Positions 55,851 through 64,000 of a DNA stretch of 64,000 nucleotides are shown here, piece after piece. The stretch is from Evansella clarkii (GTDB lineage: Bacteria; Bacillota; Bacilli; Bacillales; Salisediminibacteriaceae). How positions within the stretch are numbered: the first letter of the stretch is position 1; each line of letters begins with the position of its first letter. The position numbers were made by a program, and so were the translations under genes. The notes beneath the pieces are model-generated. The model saw only the letters and a program-made list of their open reading frames with translations. It was not told where the DNA came from and did no database searches. Location: positions 2,942,040 to 3,006,039 of the forward strand of contig NZ_KV917376.1 in NCBI RefSeq assembly GCF_002019695.1. The letters are read 5' to 3'.

Positions 55851-55878
55851 TGAAAAATTCCGTAAGTGTTGCTAAAAT
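55850..55878 (+). promoter_or_regulatory. Candidate sigma-A promoter for asd-dapG-dapA
   Basis: GTGAAA (55850-55855), 17-bp spacer, TAAAAT (55873-55878) with TGC extending the -10. It overlaps the dpaB stop and lies upstream of a strong terminator, so the asd leader would contain that terminator. Confidence 0.5.
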
Positions 55879-55920
55879 AGAGAGGGAGGTTTAGCACTGT
55901 TCTTCTCAATTTACTTTATT

Positions 55921-55958
55921 CGTAGTTAAGGGTCCCTTAACTACGTTGTGTTTTTTTT
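55921..55958 (+). terminator. Strong terminator between dpaB and asd
   Basis: CGTAGTTAAGG (55921-55931) pairs perfectly with CCTTAACTACG (55935-55945) around GTC, then TTGTG and eight T. It ends the sporulation dpaAB transcript; with the promoter at 55850 it may also act as a leader attenuator for asd. Confidence 0.9.
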
Positions 55959-56009
55959 GAACATCCGGGATCAAGAAACGGACCGTTAATTATGAAAGGA
56001 GACTTGCAA

Positions 56010-57059
56010 ATGACTAAATCAGGATATCGAGTTGCCGTAGTAGGAGCGACAGGAGCAGTAGGAGAACAAATGCTTAAAACACTTGAGAGAATGGATTTTC
56101 CGGTAGAAACTTTACTGCCGTTATCTTCAAAACGTTCTGCAGGAAAGAAGGTTAAATTCAGAGGTGAAGAGCTTACTGTTCAGGAAGCAGCTCCTGAATC
56201 TTTTGAAGGAATCCAGCTTGCATTATTCAGCGCCGGAGGGTCTGTTTCCAAAGCACTTGCCCCTGAGGCCGTTAAGCGCGGAGCTATAGTAGTGGACAAC
56301 ACAAGCGCATATCGAATGGATGAAGGTGTGCCGCTTGTTGTTCCGGAAGTTAATGAAGAGGACCTGAAAAACCATAATGGCATTATAGCCAACCCGAACT
56401 GTTCAACAATTCAGATGGTTGCAGCGCTTGAACCAGTCAGGAAGAGCTATGGACTTAAAAGAATCATAGTATCAACCTATCAGGCAGTTTCCGGGGCAGG
56501 AGCCGATGCAGTGGGCGAAATGTATGAGCAATCAGGCCAGATAATGAACGGGGAAGAAATCGATCCTCAGATTTTACCTGCAGGCGGAGATAAGAAGCAT
56601 TACCAGATTGCGTTTAATGCTATTCCGCAAATTGATGTTTTCACGGATAACGGCTATACGTTTGAAGAAATGAAAATGATTAATGAAACAAAAAAAATAA
56701 TGAATGACAGCTCTTTAAAAGTGGCTGCTACATGTGTCCGTCTTCCGGTGGAAACAGGCCATTCAGAATCTGTTTTTATCGAAGTGGAAAACGACGGGGT
56801 AACAGTGGAAGATATACAAAGCGTACTTAAAGAGGCGCCTGGCGTAACACTTCAGGATGACCCGTCTTCACAGCTTTACCCTATGGCAGTTGACGCTGCA
56901 GGGAAAGATGATGTGTTTGTCGGCAGGATTCGAAGAGATTTAGATACAGAGAATGGCTTCCATATGTGGATTGTTGCTGATAATCTGTTAAAAGGTGCAG
57001 CATTAAATTCTGTACAAATTGCATTCTCACTTGATAAATTAGGTTTGCTGAAAAAATAA
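56010..57059 (+). CDS. asd: Aspartate-semialdehyde dehydrogenase
   Basis: Asd reduces aspartyl phosphate to aspartate semialdehyde, the branch to lysine, dipicolinate, threonine and methionine. The 349-residue protein has GATGAVGEQMLKTLER at the N-terminus, the catalytic Cys in NPNCSTIQMVAAL, and the VRLPVETGHSESVFIE segment. ATG 56010 has AAAGGAG at 55995-56001; ATG 55992 lies upstream of that site and would add 6 residues. Confidence 0.97.
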   Translation: MTKSGYRVAVVGATGAVGEQMLKTLERMDFPVETLLPLSSKRSAGKKVKFRGEELTVQEAAPESFEGIQLALFSAGGSVSKALAPEAVKRGAIVVDNTSAYRMDEGVPLVVPEVNEEDLKNHNGIIANPNCSTIQMVAALEPVRKSYGLKRIIVSTYQAVSGAGADAVGEMYEQSGQIMNGEEIDPQILPAGGDKKHYQIAFNAIPQIDVFTDNGYTFEEMKMINETKKIMNDSSLKVAATCVRLPVETGHSESVFIEVENDGVTVEDIQSVLKEAPGVTLQDDPSSQLYPMAVDAAGKDDVFVGRIRRDLDTENGFHMWIVADNLLKGAALNSVQIAFSLDKLGLLKK

Positions 57060-57107
57060 ATGATATTATTCAGGTTGTGCAATTGGATGTAAAGGTGGAA
57101 CGATGAA

Positions 57108-58331
57108 ATGGAAATCGTTATTCAGAAATTTGGCGGTACTTCTTTAAAGAATGATGAACTCCGCATGAAAGCTGTTGAACATGTGTTAAAAGCTATCCAT
57201 AAAGGGTACAAGGTAGTTGTGGTAGTTTCTGCTATGGGAAGAGAGGGCGACCCGTATGCAACAGATACCTTGCTCAATCTTGTGGGAGGTTCATCCTCCT
57301 CAAAGGTTTCAAAAAGAGAGCTGGATTTAATCGCTTCATGCGGTGAAACAATATCCTCTGTTGTGTTTTCCAGCCTCCTGAACAGTAACGGGGTAAACGC
57401 CCTTGCTATGACTGGAGCGCAGGCAGGGTTTCGCACGAACGAAGATTATACAAATGCGAAGATTACAGAAATGAAAACGGAGAGCCTGAAACTCGCTCTT
57501 GAACATTATGATGCAATAGTGGTTACTGGCTTTCAGGGAGAAACTCCGGCCGGCACTACTGCTACACTTGGAAGAGGAGGAAGCGACACCTCAGCAACAG
57601 CACTGGGAGCAGCCCTTGATGCAAAGGTGGTGGATATCTTCACTGATGTGGCAGGAGTGATGACTGCAGATCCGCGCATCGTTGAAAACGCGAAGCCTTT
57701 AAATATTGTGACATATAATGAGATTTGCAACATGGCCTACCAGGGAGCAAAGGTGATTCACCCTCGTGCTGTGGAAGTAGCCATGCAGGCGAAAATACCA
57801 ATTCGTATACGTTCTACTTTCTCTGATGATGAGGGTACACTCATTACCTCCAGTACAACAAAAGCTGCAGGAAGAGATGTAGAAGAACGGCCGATCACAG
57901 GTATCGCCCATGTACAGAACGTCACTCAGATTAAAGTGATTGCAAATGAGGGAGAATATAATTTACAGACTAAGGTTTTTAAAGCAATGGCTCAGGCGGG
58001 CATTTCTGTAGATTTTATTAACATTCACCCTCTCGGTGTTGCTTACACAGTAAATGATGAAGTGGCAGAAAAAGCTGCGTCTATACTAAAAGAGCTGGAG
58101 CTGAACGTACAGCTTCTTCCAAACTGTGCTAAGGTTTCCGCTGTTGGCGCCGGGATGACAGGGGTGCCAGGTGTGACTTCCCGGATTGTTGAGGCTTTGG
58201 CTTCAAAAAATATACAAATACTACAATCAGCAGACTCTCATACAACAATCTGGGTCCTTGTAAAAGGCGATGATATGGTGGAAGCAGTTAATGCACTCCA
58301 TGAAATGTTCCTGCTGTCAGAAGAGAAATAA
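57108..58331 (+). CDS. dapG: Aspartokinase I (diaminopimelate-type)
   Basis: DapG phosphorylates aspartate, the first step towards diaminopimelate. The 407-residue protein has the kinase motif VIQKFGGTSLKN at its start, GFQGETPAGTTATLGRGGSD, and two C-terminal ACT domains (about 265-400). In B. subtilis DapG is the diaminopimelate-inhibited isozyme. No lysine riboswitch is present: only 48 bases separate it from asd. ATG 57108 is preferred over ATG 57103 by spacing from AAAGGTGG (57091-57098). Confidence 0.96.
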   Translation: MEIVIQKFGGTSLKNDELRMKAVEHVLKAIHKGYKVVVVVSAMGREGDPYATDTLLNLVGGSSSSKVSKRELDLIASCGETISSVVFSSLLNSNGVNALAMTGAQAGFRTNEDYTNAKITEMKTESLKLALEHYDAIVVTGFQGETPAGTTATLGRGGSDTSATALGAALDAKVVDIFTDVAGVMTADPRIVENAKPLNIVTYNEICNMAYQGAKVIHPRAVEVAMQAKIPIRIRSTFSDDEGTLITSSTTKAAGRDVEERPITGIAHVQNVTQIKVIANEGEYNLQTKVFKAMAQAGISVDFINIHPLGVAYTVNDEVAEKAASILKELELNVQLLPNCAKVSAVGAGMTGVPGVTSRIVEALASKNIQILQSADSHTTIWVLVKGDDMVEAVNALHEMFLLSEEK

Positions 58332-58345
58332 AAGGAGTTGGTCAC

Positions 58346-59218
58346 ATGAATTTCGGTCGTGTTGCAACAGCGATGGTGACACCATTTGATTCAAAAGGCA
58401 ATATTGATTTCCAGAAAACAACAAAGCTGCTGGAATACTTGATTGCAAATGGTACAGACGCAGTTGTTGTTGCAGGTACAACAGGAGAATCACCTACATT
58501 ATCCAATGAAGAAAAGCTCGCGTTATTTGAACATACAGTAAAAGTGGTTGACGGCCGTATCCCTGTGGTTGCCGGTACTGGGTCAAATAACACATATGCT
58601 TCAGTGGAACTGACAAGAAAGGCCGAAAATGCTGGTGTGGATGCTGTAATGCTCGTGGCACCTTACTACAACAAGCCCTCACAAAAAGGCATGTATGAGC
58701 ATTTTAAAACAATAGCTGAAAAAACTTCTCTCCCGGTTATGCTCTATAACGTACCAGGGAGGACTGTAGTAAGCATGGATGCTGATACGACAATAAAGTT
58801 ATCTCAAATTAAGAATATCGTCGCAGTAAAAGAAGCAAGCGGAGACCTGGACCAGATGACAAAAATTATCGCTAATACTCCTGACGACTTCCTCCTCTAT
58901 TCAGGCGACGACAGCCTTACCTTACCGGTAATGGCTATTGGCGGAGCTGGAATTGTTTCCGTAGCATCTCATGTAATTGGCAATGAAATGCAGGAGATGG
59001 TTCGGGCATATGACTCAGGTGATGTGAAAGAAGCAGCTCGGGTTCATCAGAGCATTTTGCCTGTAATGAAAGGAATGTTTATGGCTCCAAACCCTGCACC
59101 TGTCAAAACCGCTCTGCAGCTTAAAGGACTTGATGTTGGGGGAGTGCGTCTGCCGCTTCTTCCTCTTTCATCAGAAGAACGAAGCGACCTGTCCCGCATC
59201 ATGGACAGCGTACGCTGA
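58346..59218 (+). CDS. dapA: 4-hydroxy-tetrahydrodipicolinate synthase
   Basis: DapA condenses aspartate semialdehyde with pyruvate. The 290-residue TIM-barrel protein has GTTGESPTLSNEEK, the Tyr motif in MLYNVPGRTVVSMD and the Schiff-base Lys in IVAVKEASGD. AAAAGGAG precedes the ATG. It supplies both lysine/DAP synthesis and the DpaAB reaction in sporulation. A terminator follows; the rnjB gene found next in B. subtilis is absent. Confidence 0.97.
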   Translation: MNFGRVATAMVTPFDSKGNIDFQKTTKLLEYLIANGTDAVVVAGTTGESPTLSNEEKLALFEHTVKVVDGRIPVVAGTGSNNTYASVELTRKAENAGVDAVMLVAPYYNKPSQKGMYEHFKTIAEKTSLPVMLYNVPGRTVVSMDADTTIKLSQIKNIVAVKEASGDLDQMTKIIANTPDDFLLYSGDDSLTLPVMAIGGAGIVSVASHVIGNEMQEMVRAYDSGDVKEAARVHQSILPVMKGMFMAPNPAPVKTALQLKGLDVGGVRLPLLPLSSEERSDLSRIMDSVR

Positions 59219-59231
59219 TTTTCAGGGAAAT

Positions 59232-59267
59232 TCGAGCCCTCTCCGGCATAGGGAGGGCTTTTTTTTA
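59232..59267 (+). terminator. Rho-independent terminator after dapA
   Basis: AGCCCTC (59235-59241) pairs with GAGGGCT (59253-59259), followed by eight T. Confidence 0.85.
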
Positions 59268-59365
59268 CCAGCAGGACCACTGAAAAACAGTCGTTTCCTG
59301 TTTCCATTTCATGTTGGGCTGAACAGAAGTCTGGCAGAGAACAGCCTTGAATGAAAAGAAAGAGA

Positions 59366-59408
59366 ACACTCCATACTATCCTTAAGAAGGAAAGGAGTGT
59401 GCTTTTTT
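59366..59408 (+). promoter_or_regulatory. Terminator-like hairpin that covers the tepA ribosome binding site
   Basis: ACACTCC (59366-59372) pairs with GGAGTGT (59394-59400), with an inner CCTT/AAGG pair, and is followed by GC and six T ending two bases before the tepA ATG. The right arm GGAG is the only Shine-Dalgarno sequence for tepA. The structure could either terminate transcription just before the gene or block ribosome access. Confidence 0.6.
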
Positions 59409-59409
59409 C

Positions 59410-60153
59410 ATGCCTGAAAACAACAGCGGCCAGCCGGCCCAGCCTAGTACAGATCAGGATCAGGGAAAGAAAGAAGGCCTGCTGGATAAAATACAGCAGC
59501 TTGGACAGACGAATGTTCCGCAAATGGAACAGTCAAACATTCACGTTGTTTCGATTATCGGACAGATAGAAGGTCATATGCAGCTGCCTCCGCAAAATAA
59601 AACAACAAAATACGAGCATATTATTCCTCAGCTTGTCGCTGCAGAACAAAACAACAAGCTCGAAGGCCTGCTGATTATTTTAAACACAGTTGGAGGAGAT
59701 GTAGAGGCGGGACTGGCGTTAGCTGAAATGATATCAACTATGTCAAAACCTACTGTCACCCTGGTACTTGGAGGGGGACATTCTATCGGTGTTCCAATCG
59801 CTGTGGCGGCCAATTATAGTTATATAGCTGAATCGGCGACTATGACCATCCATCCGATCCGCCTTACCGGCCTCGTAATCGGTGTCCCGCAGACATTTGA
59901 ATATATGGACAAAATGCAGGACAGAGTAATTAATTTTGTAACGAAGCATTCAAACATAACTGAAGAAGACTTCAAAGAACTCATGCTGTCGAAAGGAAAT
60001 CTTACGAGAGATATCGGAACAAACGTTGTAGGCAAAGATGCAGTTAAATATGGTCTCATCAATGAGGTAGGCGGCATAGGTCACGCCATTAAAAAGCTGA
60101 ATGAATTAATTGCCGCAGCTAAACCAGAACAGAATGAGGATGTGATCCAGTGA
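59410..60153 (+). CDS. tepA: ClpP-like protease TepA (YmfB)
   Basis: A 247-residue cytoplasmic ClpP/SppA-class serine protease, described in B. subtilis as a translocation-enhancing protein and later as a spore-related protease. It has a Gln/Pro-rich N-terminal tail (1-35), [20 protein letters not shown] and the nucleophile loop [20 protein letters not shown] (Ser), with the His/Asp region about 155-200. AAAGGAG lies 13 bases from the ATG and inside a hairpin. It overlaps ylzJ by 4 bases. Confidence 0.93.
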   Translation: MPENNSGQPAQPSTDQDQGKKEGLLDKIQQLGQTNVPQMEQSNIHVVSIIGQIEGHMQLPPQNKTTKYEHIIPQLVAAEQNNKLEGLLIILNTVGGDVEAGLALAEMISTMSKPTVTLVLGGGHSIGVPIAVAANYSYIAESATMTIHPIRLTGLVIGVPQTFEYMDKMQDRVINFVTKHSNITEEDFKELMLSKGNLTRDIGTNVVGKDAVKYGLINEVGGIGHAIKKLNELIAAAKPEQNEDVIQ

Positions 60154-60398
60154 TCCTTTATACTTATCAGTCAATGGAATCCATCTTTCCTGTAAACGAA
60201 GATGATTACAATAAACAACAGCTTGTGGATATACCAGGCGGCCAGCTCCTTCTGGAACCTGTACCTTCAGCAGAAAATAGTGCTGCAGGAAGCGGTTCAG
60301 GAAAATACCGTATTGTAAAACTCCTGTCTACTGACCCGAATATGTATCTGGAAACAAAATACCAGCCAGGAGAAATGTATGAAGGTCCAGTTGGTTGA
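60150..60398 (+). CDS. ylzJ: YlzJ-like protein
   Basis: An 82-residue soluble protein of the YlzJ-like family: [18 protein letters not shown], then [16 protein letters not shown] and [14 protein letters not shown]-type segment followed by a YQPGEMYEG end. The function is unknown. GTG 60150 overlaps the tepA stop (GTGA), so translation is coupled. Position between tepA and spoIIIE is as in B. subtilis. Confidence 0.88.
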   Translation: MILYTYQSMESIFPVNEDDYNKQQLVDIPGGQLLLEPVPSAENSAAGSGSGKYRIVKLLSTDPNMYLETKYQPGEMYEGPVG

Positions 60399-60431
60399 GG
60401 CTGATTGGTTAGTATCTCAACGTGTCCCCAA

Positions 60432-60459
60432 GGTTCCAGGAACGATCGTTCCTGGAACC
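60432..60459. repeat. 28-nt perfect palindrome after ylzJ
   Basis: GGTTCCAGGAACGA (60432-60445) is followed by its exact reverse complement TCGTTCCTGGAACC (60446-60459). There is no T run after it, so it is a poor intrinsic terminator. It lies in the 300-bp gap between ylzJ and spoIIIE. Confidence 0.75.
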
Positions 60460-60605
60460 AAAGTGCCGGGATAAAATCTGGAGCATTAAGGAGCATACGT
60501 AAGAAAACACGAGCAGTCTAACGTGGCCATGATGCACCATCTCAAAAAAACAACCTTATAAGTACAATTAGAAACCTTCGCCTTATAGCAAATGGAAAAA
60601 AAATC

Positions 60606-60614
60606 TGCTATAAT
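60606..60614 (+). promoter_or_regulatory. Extended -10 promoter for spoIIIE
   Basis: TGCTATAAT (60606-60614) is a perfect extended -10; the -35 position 17 bases upstream is weak (TAGCAA at 60586-60591). A leader hairpin follows at 60646-60664 (GCAGCCG with CGGCTGC around five T), then AGAGGTGG before the ATG. Confidence 0.6.
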
Positions 60615-60698
60615 AATGAAAACAAGCGTTCGACATCCCTTATAGGCAGCCGTTTTTCGGCTGCTTCTTCCATTTGCAAAAAAAACAGAGGTGGTTTT

Positions 60699-63101
60699 AT
60701 GGCAGGCAAACGCCGGAAAAAACAGCAAAGAAAATGGAAAAAACAACTTACATATGAATTACTTGGACTTTTTCTGTTAATTATTTCACTTATAACATTT
60801 GCGAGACTTGGTATTGTGGGCGAGGGTCTCGTGCAGCTGTTCCGGTTCTTTCTTGGCAGCTGGCATATTGTACTGACAATCGCATTATTTATTTTCTCCC
60901 TTTATATCATGGGGAAAAGAAAGGTTCCGTATTTATGGACGAGAAGACTTACAGGGGTTTATCTGCTCATATTTTCATTCACTTTACTGAGCCATGTGAA
61001 TTTATTTCGCCAGCTCTCGAACCACGGGGAGTTTGTGGACAACTCTGTGATCAGGAATACGTGGCATTTATACTGGATGCAGATCCAGGGACAGGGTGTA
61101 ATTGATGAAATAGGCGGAGGCATGGTAGGTGCGCTTGGTTTTTCGCTGACACACTTCCTGTTTTCTTCCGGAGGGACGATTGCCTTTGCTGTCGGATTAA
61201 TTCTGGCTGCACTTGTACTTATAACAGGAAGATCGTTTATGGATGTCATAAGAAGAGGCAGCGGAGGGTCCGCCTCCCTGTTACTTAAATTAAAGGATTG
61301 GATCTGGAAACAGGCTGTTGAAGCAGGTTCTGCCCTGAAGGGACTTAAAGGGAAATGGCAGGAAAGAAACAGATCAGAGAAAAATGATCGATACAGCGAA
61401 ACTCATCTGCAGGAAGAGGACCCGGAACCTGCAGGAGAGCCGGAAATTTACGATTTTTCCACAAAAGCCTATAATACGGAAACAGGCGAAATAATTGATA
61501 TGGAGCCGGTAAGTAACGGTTCGGAATCAGAAACAGAAATTATACCTGCTTCAAAGGAAGAGCATTCTGAAAAACAGGTGAACCAGACTTCTGAAAAGAA
61601 AGAGCGTAAGGAGGAAAACAGCAAAGGAAGCGGATCCTTTGTTGTGAGCGCTGAAGAAAATGAGTTTTATGAGGTGCCTTCAATAGATCTTCTTGCAAAC
61701 CCGGCGAAAGCCAATCAGTCCCGTGAGCATTCTATGCTTTCAAAAAATGCCCGGAAGCTTGAAAGGACACTGGAAAGCTTCGGTGTCAGCGCAAAGGTTA
61801 CAAAAGTCCATCTAGGACCGGCGGTTACAAAATATGAAGTATATCCAAGTACAGGGGTTAAGGTGAGCAAAATAGTTAACTTAACTGATGATCTTGCTCT
61901 TGCCCTGGCAGCGAAGGACATTCGAATGGAAGCGCCAATACCGGGTAAGTCGGCGATAGGGATTGAAGTTCCGAACCAGGAAGTATCCATGGTTACATTA
62001 AGAGAAGTTATTGAGTCGCCGCAAATGAAAGAGAAGAATAATAAGCTTGCGATTGCCCTTGGCCGTGATATCTCCGGGGAAGCGGTGGTAGCTGAGCTGA
62101 ATAAGATGCCGCACTTACTTGTTGCGGGAGCCACAGGAAGCGGAAAAAGTGTATGTATCAACGGCATAATTGTCAGCATACTTATGAGAAGCAAGCCACA
62201 TGAGGTGAAGCTGATGATGATTGACCCTAAAATGGTGGAGCTGAACGTATACAATGGAGTGCCACACCTGCTGTCTCCAGTAGTTACAGACCCTAAGAAA
62301 GCTTCTCAGGCTCTCAAAAAGGTTGTTAATGAGATGGAAAGGCGTTATGAATTATTTGCTTATTCAGGAACGAGGAACATTGAAGGGTATAACGCCTACA
62401 TTGCGAAGGAAAATAAAAAACGGGACGAAACAGAGCAGTATCAGCCCCTGCCTTATATCGTAGTAATTGTGGACGAGCTTGCTGATCTCATGATGGTTGC
62501 TTCCTCAGATGTGGAAGACTCGATCACAAGGCTTGCACAAATGGCCAGAGCTGCAGGAATCCATTTAATTATTGCTACCCAGCGCCCGTCAGTGGATGTA
62601 ATAACCGGGGTGATTAAAGCAAATATCCCTTCCAGAATTGCTTTCGGTGTTTCCAGTTCAACAGATTCACGAACGATTCTTGATGGTAATGGAGCTGAAA
62701 AGCTGTTAGGCAGAGGGGATATGCTGTTTCTGCCGGTAGGAGCTAATAAAGCAACAAGAATACAGGGAGCGTTTTTATCTGATGAGGAAGTGGAACGAAT
62801 TGTTAACCATTGCATCGAGCAGCAGAAAGCACAGTATGCTGAGGAAATGATGCCCCAGGAAGGAGAAGAAACAGTTTCCGGAGAGGTTGATGATGATTTA
62901 TACGACGATGCAGTAAATCTGATTGCGGAGATGCAGACTGCTTCGGTGTCCATGCTTCAGAGACGGTTCAGGATCGGATACACAAGGGCCGCAAGACTTA
63001 TCGACGAAATGGAAGCAAGAGGTATTGTCGGCCCTTACGAGGGAAGTAAACCTAGAGAAGTATTAATCGGTAAACCGGAAAATAGTGAAATTTCAGGTTG
63101 A
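60699..63101 (+). CDS. spoIIIE: DNA translocase SpoIIIE/FtsK
   Basis: SpoIIIE pumps the chromosome into the forespore and helps clear DNA from division septa. The 800-residue protein has a basic N-terminus, four transmembrane helices (about residues 20-180), a charged linker (about 185-325), the FtsK motor with Walker [14 protein letters not shown] and Walker [15 protein letters not shown], and a C-terminal gamma winged helix ([39 protein letters not shown] in pieces). Size and position before ymfC fit SpoIIIE rather than SftA. Confidence 0.96.
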   Translation: MAGKRRKKQQRKWKKQLTYELLGLFLLIISLITFARLGIVGEGLVQLFRFFLGSWHIVLTIALFIFSLYIMGKRKVPYLWTRRLTGVYLLIFSFTLLSHVNLFRQLSNHGEFVDNSVIRNTWHLYWMQIQGQGVIDEIGGGMVGALGFSLTHFLFSSGGTIAFAVGLILAALVLITGRSFMDVIRRGSGGSASLLLKLKDWIWKQAVEAGSALKGLKGKWQERNRSEKNDRYSETHLQEEDPEPAGEPEIYDFSTKAYNTETGEIIDMEPVSNGSESETEIIPASKEEHSEKQVNQTSEKKERKEENSKGSGSFVVSAEENEFYEVPSIDLLANPAKANQSREHSMLSKNARKLERTLESFGVSAKVTKVHLGPAVTKYEVYPSTGVKVSKIVNLTDDLALALAAKDIRMEAPIPGKSAIGIEVPNQEVSMVTLREVIESPQMKEKNNKLAIALGRDISGEAVVAELNKMPHLLVAGATGSGKSVCINGIIVSILMRSKPHEVKLMMIDPKMVELNVYNGVPHLLSPVVTDPKKASQALKKVVNEMERRYELFAYSGTRNIEGYNAYIAKENKKRDETEQYQPLPYIVVIVDELADLMMVASSDVEDSITRLAQMARAAGIHLIIATQRPSVDVITGVIKANIPSRIAFGVSSSTDSRTILDGNGAEKLLGRGDMLFLPVGANKATRIQGAFLSDEEVERIVNHCIEQQKAQYAEEMMPQEGEETVSGEVDDDLYDDAVNLIAEMQTASVSMLQRRFRIGYTRAARLIDEMEARGIVGPYEGSKPREVLIGKPENSEISG

Positions 63102-63112
63102 TTCACAACATT

Positions 63113-63150
63113 CGAGAGGCTGGGACAAAACAGCCTCTTATAATTTTTTA
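63113..63150 (+). terminator. Terminator after spoIIIE
   Basis: GAGGCTG (63116-63122) pairs with CAGCCTC (63131-63137) around GGACAAAA, followed by TTATAATTTTTT. The GAGGCTGGGACAAAA wording is one I recall as a frequent terminator motif in Firmicutes. Confidence 0.75.
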
Positions 63151-63170
63151 TAGTCTTACATATTATTTCA

Positions 63171-63196
63171 TGGTACATTAATTATACCAGTATACT
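63171..63196 (+). promoter_or_regulatory. Candidate operator and -10 box of ymfC
   Basis: An inverted repeat TGGTA (63171-63175) ... TACCA (63185-63189) lies just before a TATACT (63191-63196) -10-like box; TTCATG 18 bases upstream is a poor -35. GntR-family repressors often bind such GT-TA/TA-AC dyads, so autoregulation by YmfC is plausible but inferred. Confidence 0.35.
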
Positions 63197-63225
63197 TTGA
63201 GTGCTTTTATGAGGGGGGAGTTCCA

Positions 63226-63945
63226 ATGATTAAGTCAGACCACAGGCCGCTTTACCTCCAGGTTATTGATAAAATTAAAGAAGATATAGATAAAGGTATT
63301 TACGAAGCGGGAGAGAGACTCCCTTCAGAATTTCAGCTGTCCAGACAGCTTGGAGTCAGCAGAGCGACATTAAGAGAAGCTTTGCGAATGCTTGAAGATG
63401 AAAATATTATCATTCGTAAGCATGGTGTAGGAACATTTATAAATTCTAAACCATTATTCTCGTCCGGTATTGAAGAACTGTTCAGTGTCACGGATATGAT
63501 TCAGAGGGCAAATAAAAAGCCGGGAACTATATTTTTATCTTCTGTAGTTTCTCCGGCTTCAGATGAGGACAGAAACCGGTTTAATAATGCAAAAGTTAAT
63601 GAAATGACCATTATTGAGCGTGTAAGAACAGCAGATGAAGAGCCAGTTGTATATTGTCTTGATAAAATACCGAAGATGTACCTTCCTGATGCTGTATCTC
63701 ATCATCAGCAATCTATTTTCGAACAGCTGGAAGATGCGGGAATCGCAATCAGCCATGCGGTAACTCAGATTGAACCTCTCGGTTATCATGATGAAATATC
63801 TGAGATTCTGCAATGCGGACCTGAAACGGCTCTGCTGGTATTAAAGCAGCTTCACTATGACGAAGAAGAACGTCCTGTATTGTATTCACTAAACTATTTT
63901 CGTGCAGACAAATTTAAATTTCACGTTGTCCGAAAACGTGTATAA
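63226..63945 (+). CDS. ymfC: GntR-family (HutC subfamily) transcription regulator YmfC
   Basis: A 239-residue regulator with an N-terminal winged helix (residues 5-72: [52 protein letters not shown]) and a C-terminal UTRA ligand-binding domain (about 90-235), the HutC subfamily plan. The ligand is unknown. GAGGGGGGAG precedes the ATG. It follows spoIIIE as in B. subtilis; targets cannot be read from this window. Confidence 0.93.
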   Translation: MIKSDHRPLYLQVIDKIKEDIDKGIYEAGERLPSEFQLSRQLGVSRATLREALRMLEDENIIIRKHGVGTFINSKPLFSSGIEELFSVTDMIQRANKKPGTIFLSSVVSPASDEDRNRFNNAKVNEMTIIERVRTADEEPVVYCLDKIPKMYLPDAVSHHQQSIFEQLEDAGIAISHAVTQIEPLGYHDEISEILQCGPETALLVLKQLHYDEEERPVLYSLNYFRADKFKFHVVRKRV

Positions 63946-63956
63946 TTTTTATGTAA

Positions 63957-63987
63957 CCCTCTGGCCCCGCAGCCAGAGGTTTTTTTG
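63957..63987 (+). terminator. Rho-independent terminator after ymfC
   Basis: CCTCTGGC (63958-63965) pairs with GCCAGAGG (63972-63979), followed by seven T. Confidence 0.88.
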
Positions 63988-64000
63988 TTTTATGAATAAT

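Noticed and set aside
57060-57107. Lysine riboswitch before the aspartokinase
   Set aside because: Only 48 bp separate asd and dapG, too short for the L-box; none is seen before asd either.
59130-59569. Small plus-strand frames over the dapA-tepA gap
   Set aside because: They overlap dapA, a terminator and tepA in other frames and show no protein family features; not an rnjB remnant as far as I can tell.

Overview
The window is a contiguous piece of chromosome from a low-to-moderate GC, endospore-forming member of the Bacillaceae. All protein genes are on the + strand, and order and protein sequence follow the Bacillus subtilis fliG-to-ymfC segment closely. Sporulation genes (dpaA/dpaB, mlpA-ymxH, spoIIIE) and the SwrB/SwrD/FliY/CheC/CheD set support this. 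The species cannot be named from sequence alone; the dispersed GC-rich intergenic repeats resemble ones I recall from alkaliphilic and halophilic bacilli. There are no rRNA or tRNA genes, transposase genes, CRISPR arrays or prophage genes.

Region 1 (1-26271) is the distal part of the fla/che operon. It encodes the switch and export ATPase (fliG end, fliH, fliI, fliJ), the hook (ylxF, fliK, flgD, a TIGR02530-type protein, flgE, swrD), fliL and the C-ring (fliM, fliY, cheY). Then come the export gate (fliO, P, Q, R, flhB, flhA), flhF-flhG, the chemotaxis genes cheB, A, W, C, D, and sigD. Most genes overlap or are a few bases apart. Two departures from B. subtilis stand out: a MITE-like repeat sits between cheA and cheW, and a FapA/DUF342 protein plus a small unknown protein lie between sigD and swrB.

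Region 2 (26272-35650) runs rpsB, tsf, pyrH, frr, uppS, cdsA, dxr, rseP, proS: translation, UMP kinase, undecaprenyl and phospholipid precursors, isoprenoid entry, intramembrane proteolysis and prolyl-tRNA charging. A compact, strongly structured element of unknown identity lies between tsf and pyrH.

Region 3 (35651-51390) carries polC, the rimP-nusA-ylxR-ylxQ-infB-ylxP-rbfA operon, truB, ribF, rpsO and pnp. Its intergenic gaps hold two 255-bp copies, in opposite orientation, of one MITE-like element (before polC and before rpsO), a further GC-rich repeat after ribF, and an attenuator-like leader before rimP.

Region 4 (51391-64000) has ylxY, mlpA, ymxH, dpaA-dpaB (dipicolinate synthase), asd-dapG-dapA (aspartate to dihydrodipicolinate pathway, feeding lysine, cell wall and dipicolinate), tepA, ylzJ, spoIIIE and the GntR regulator ymfC. 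The rnjB (RNase J2) gene that lies between dapA and tepA in B. subtilis is missing here.

I found no wholly new multi-gene system. The most unusual signals are non-coding: the paired 255-bp elements, the tsf-pyrH structured element, a hairpin between the Shine-Dalgarno sequence and the start codon of swrD, and a terminator-like hairpin that buries the tepA ribosome binding site.
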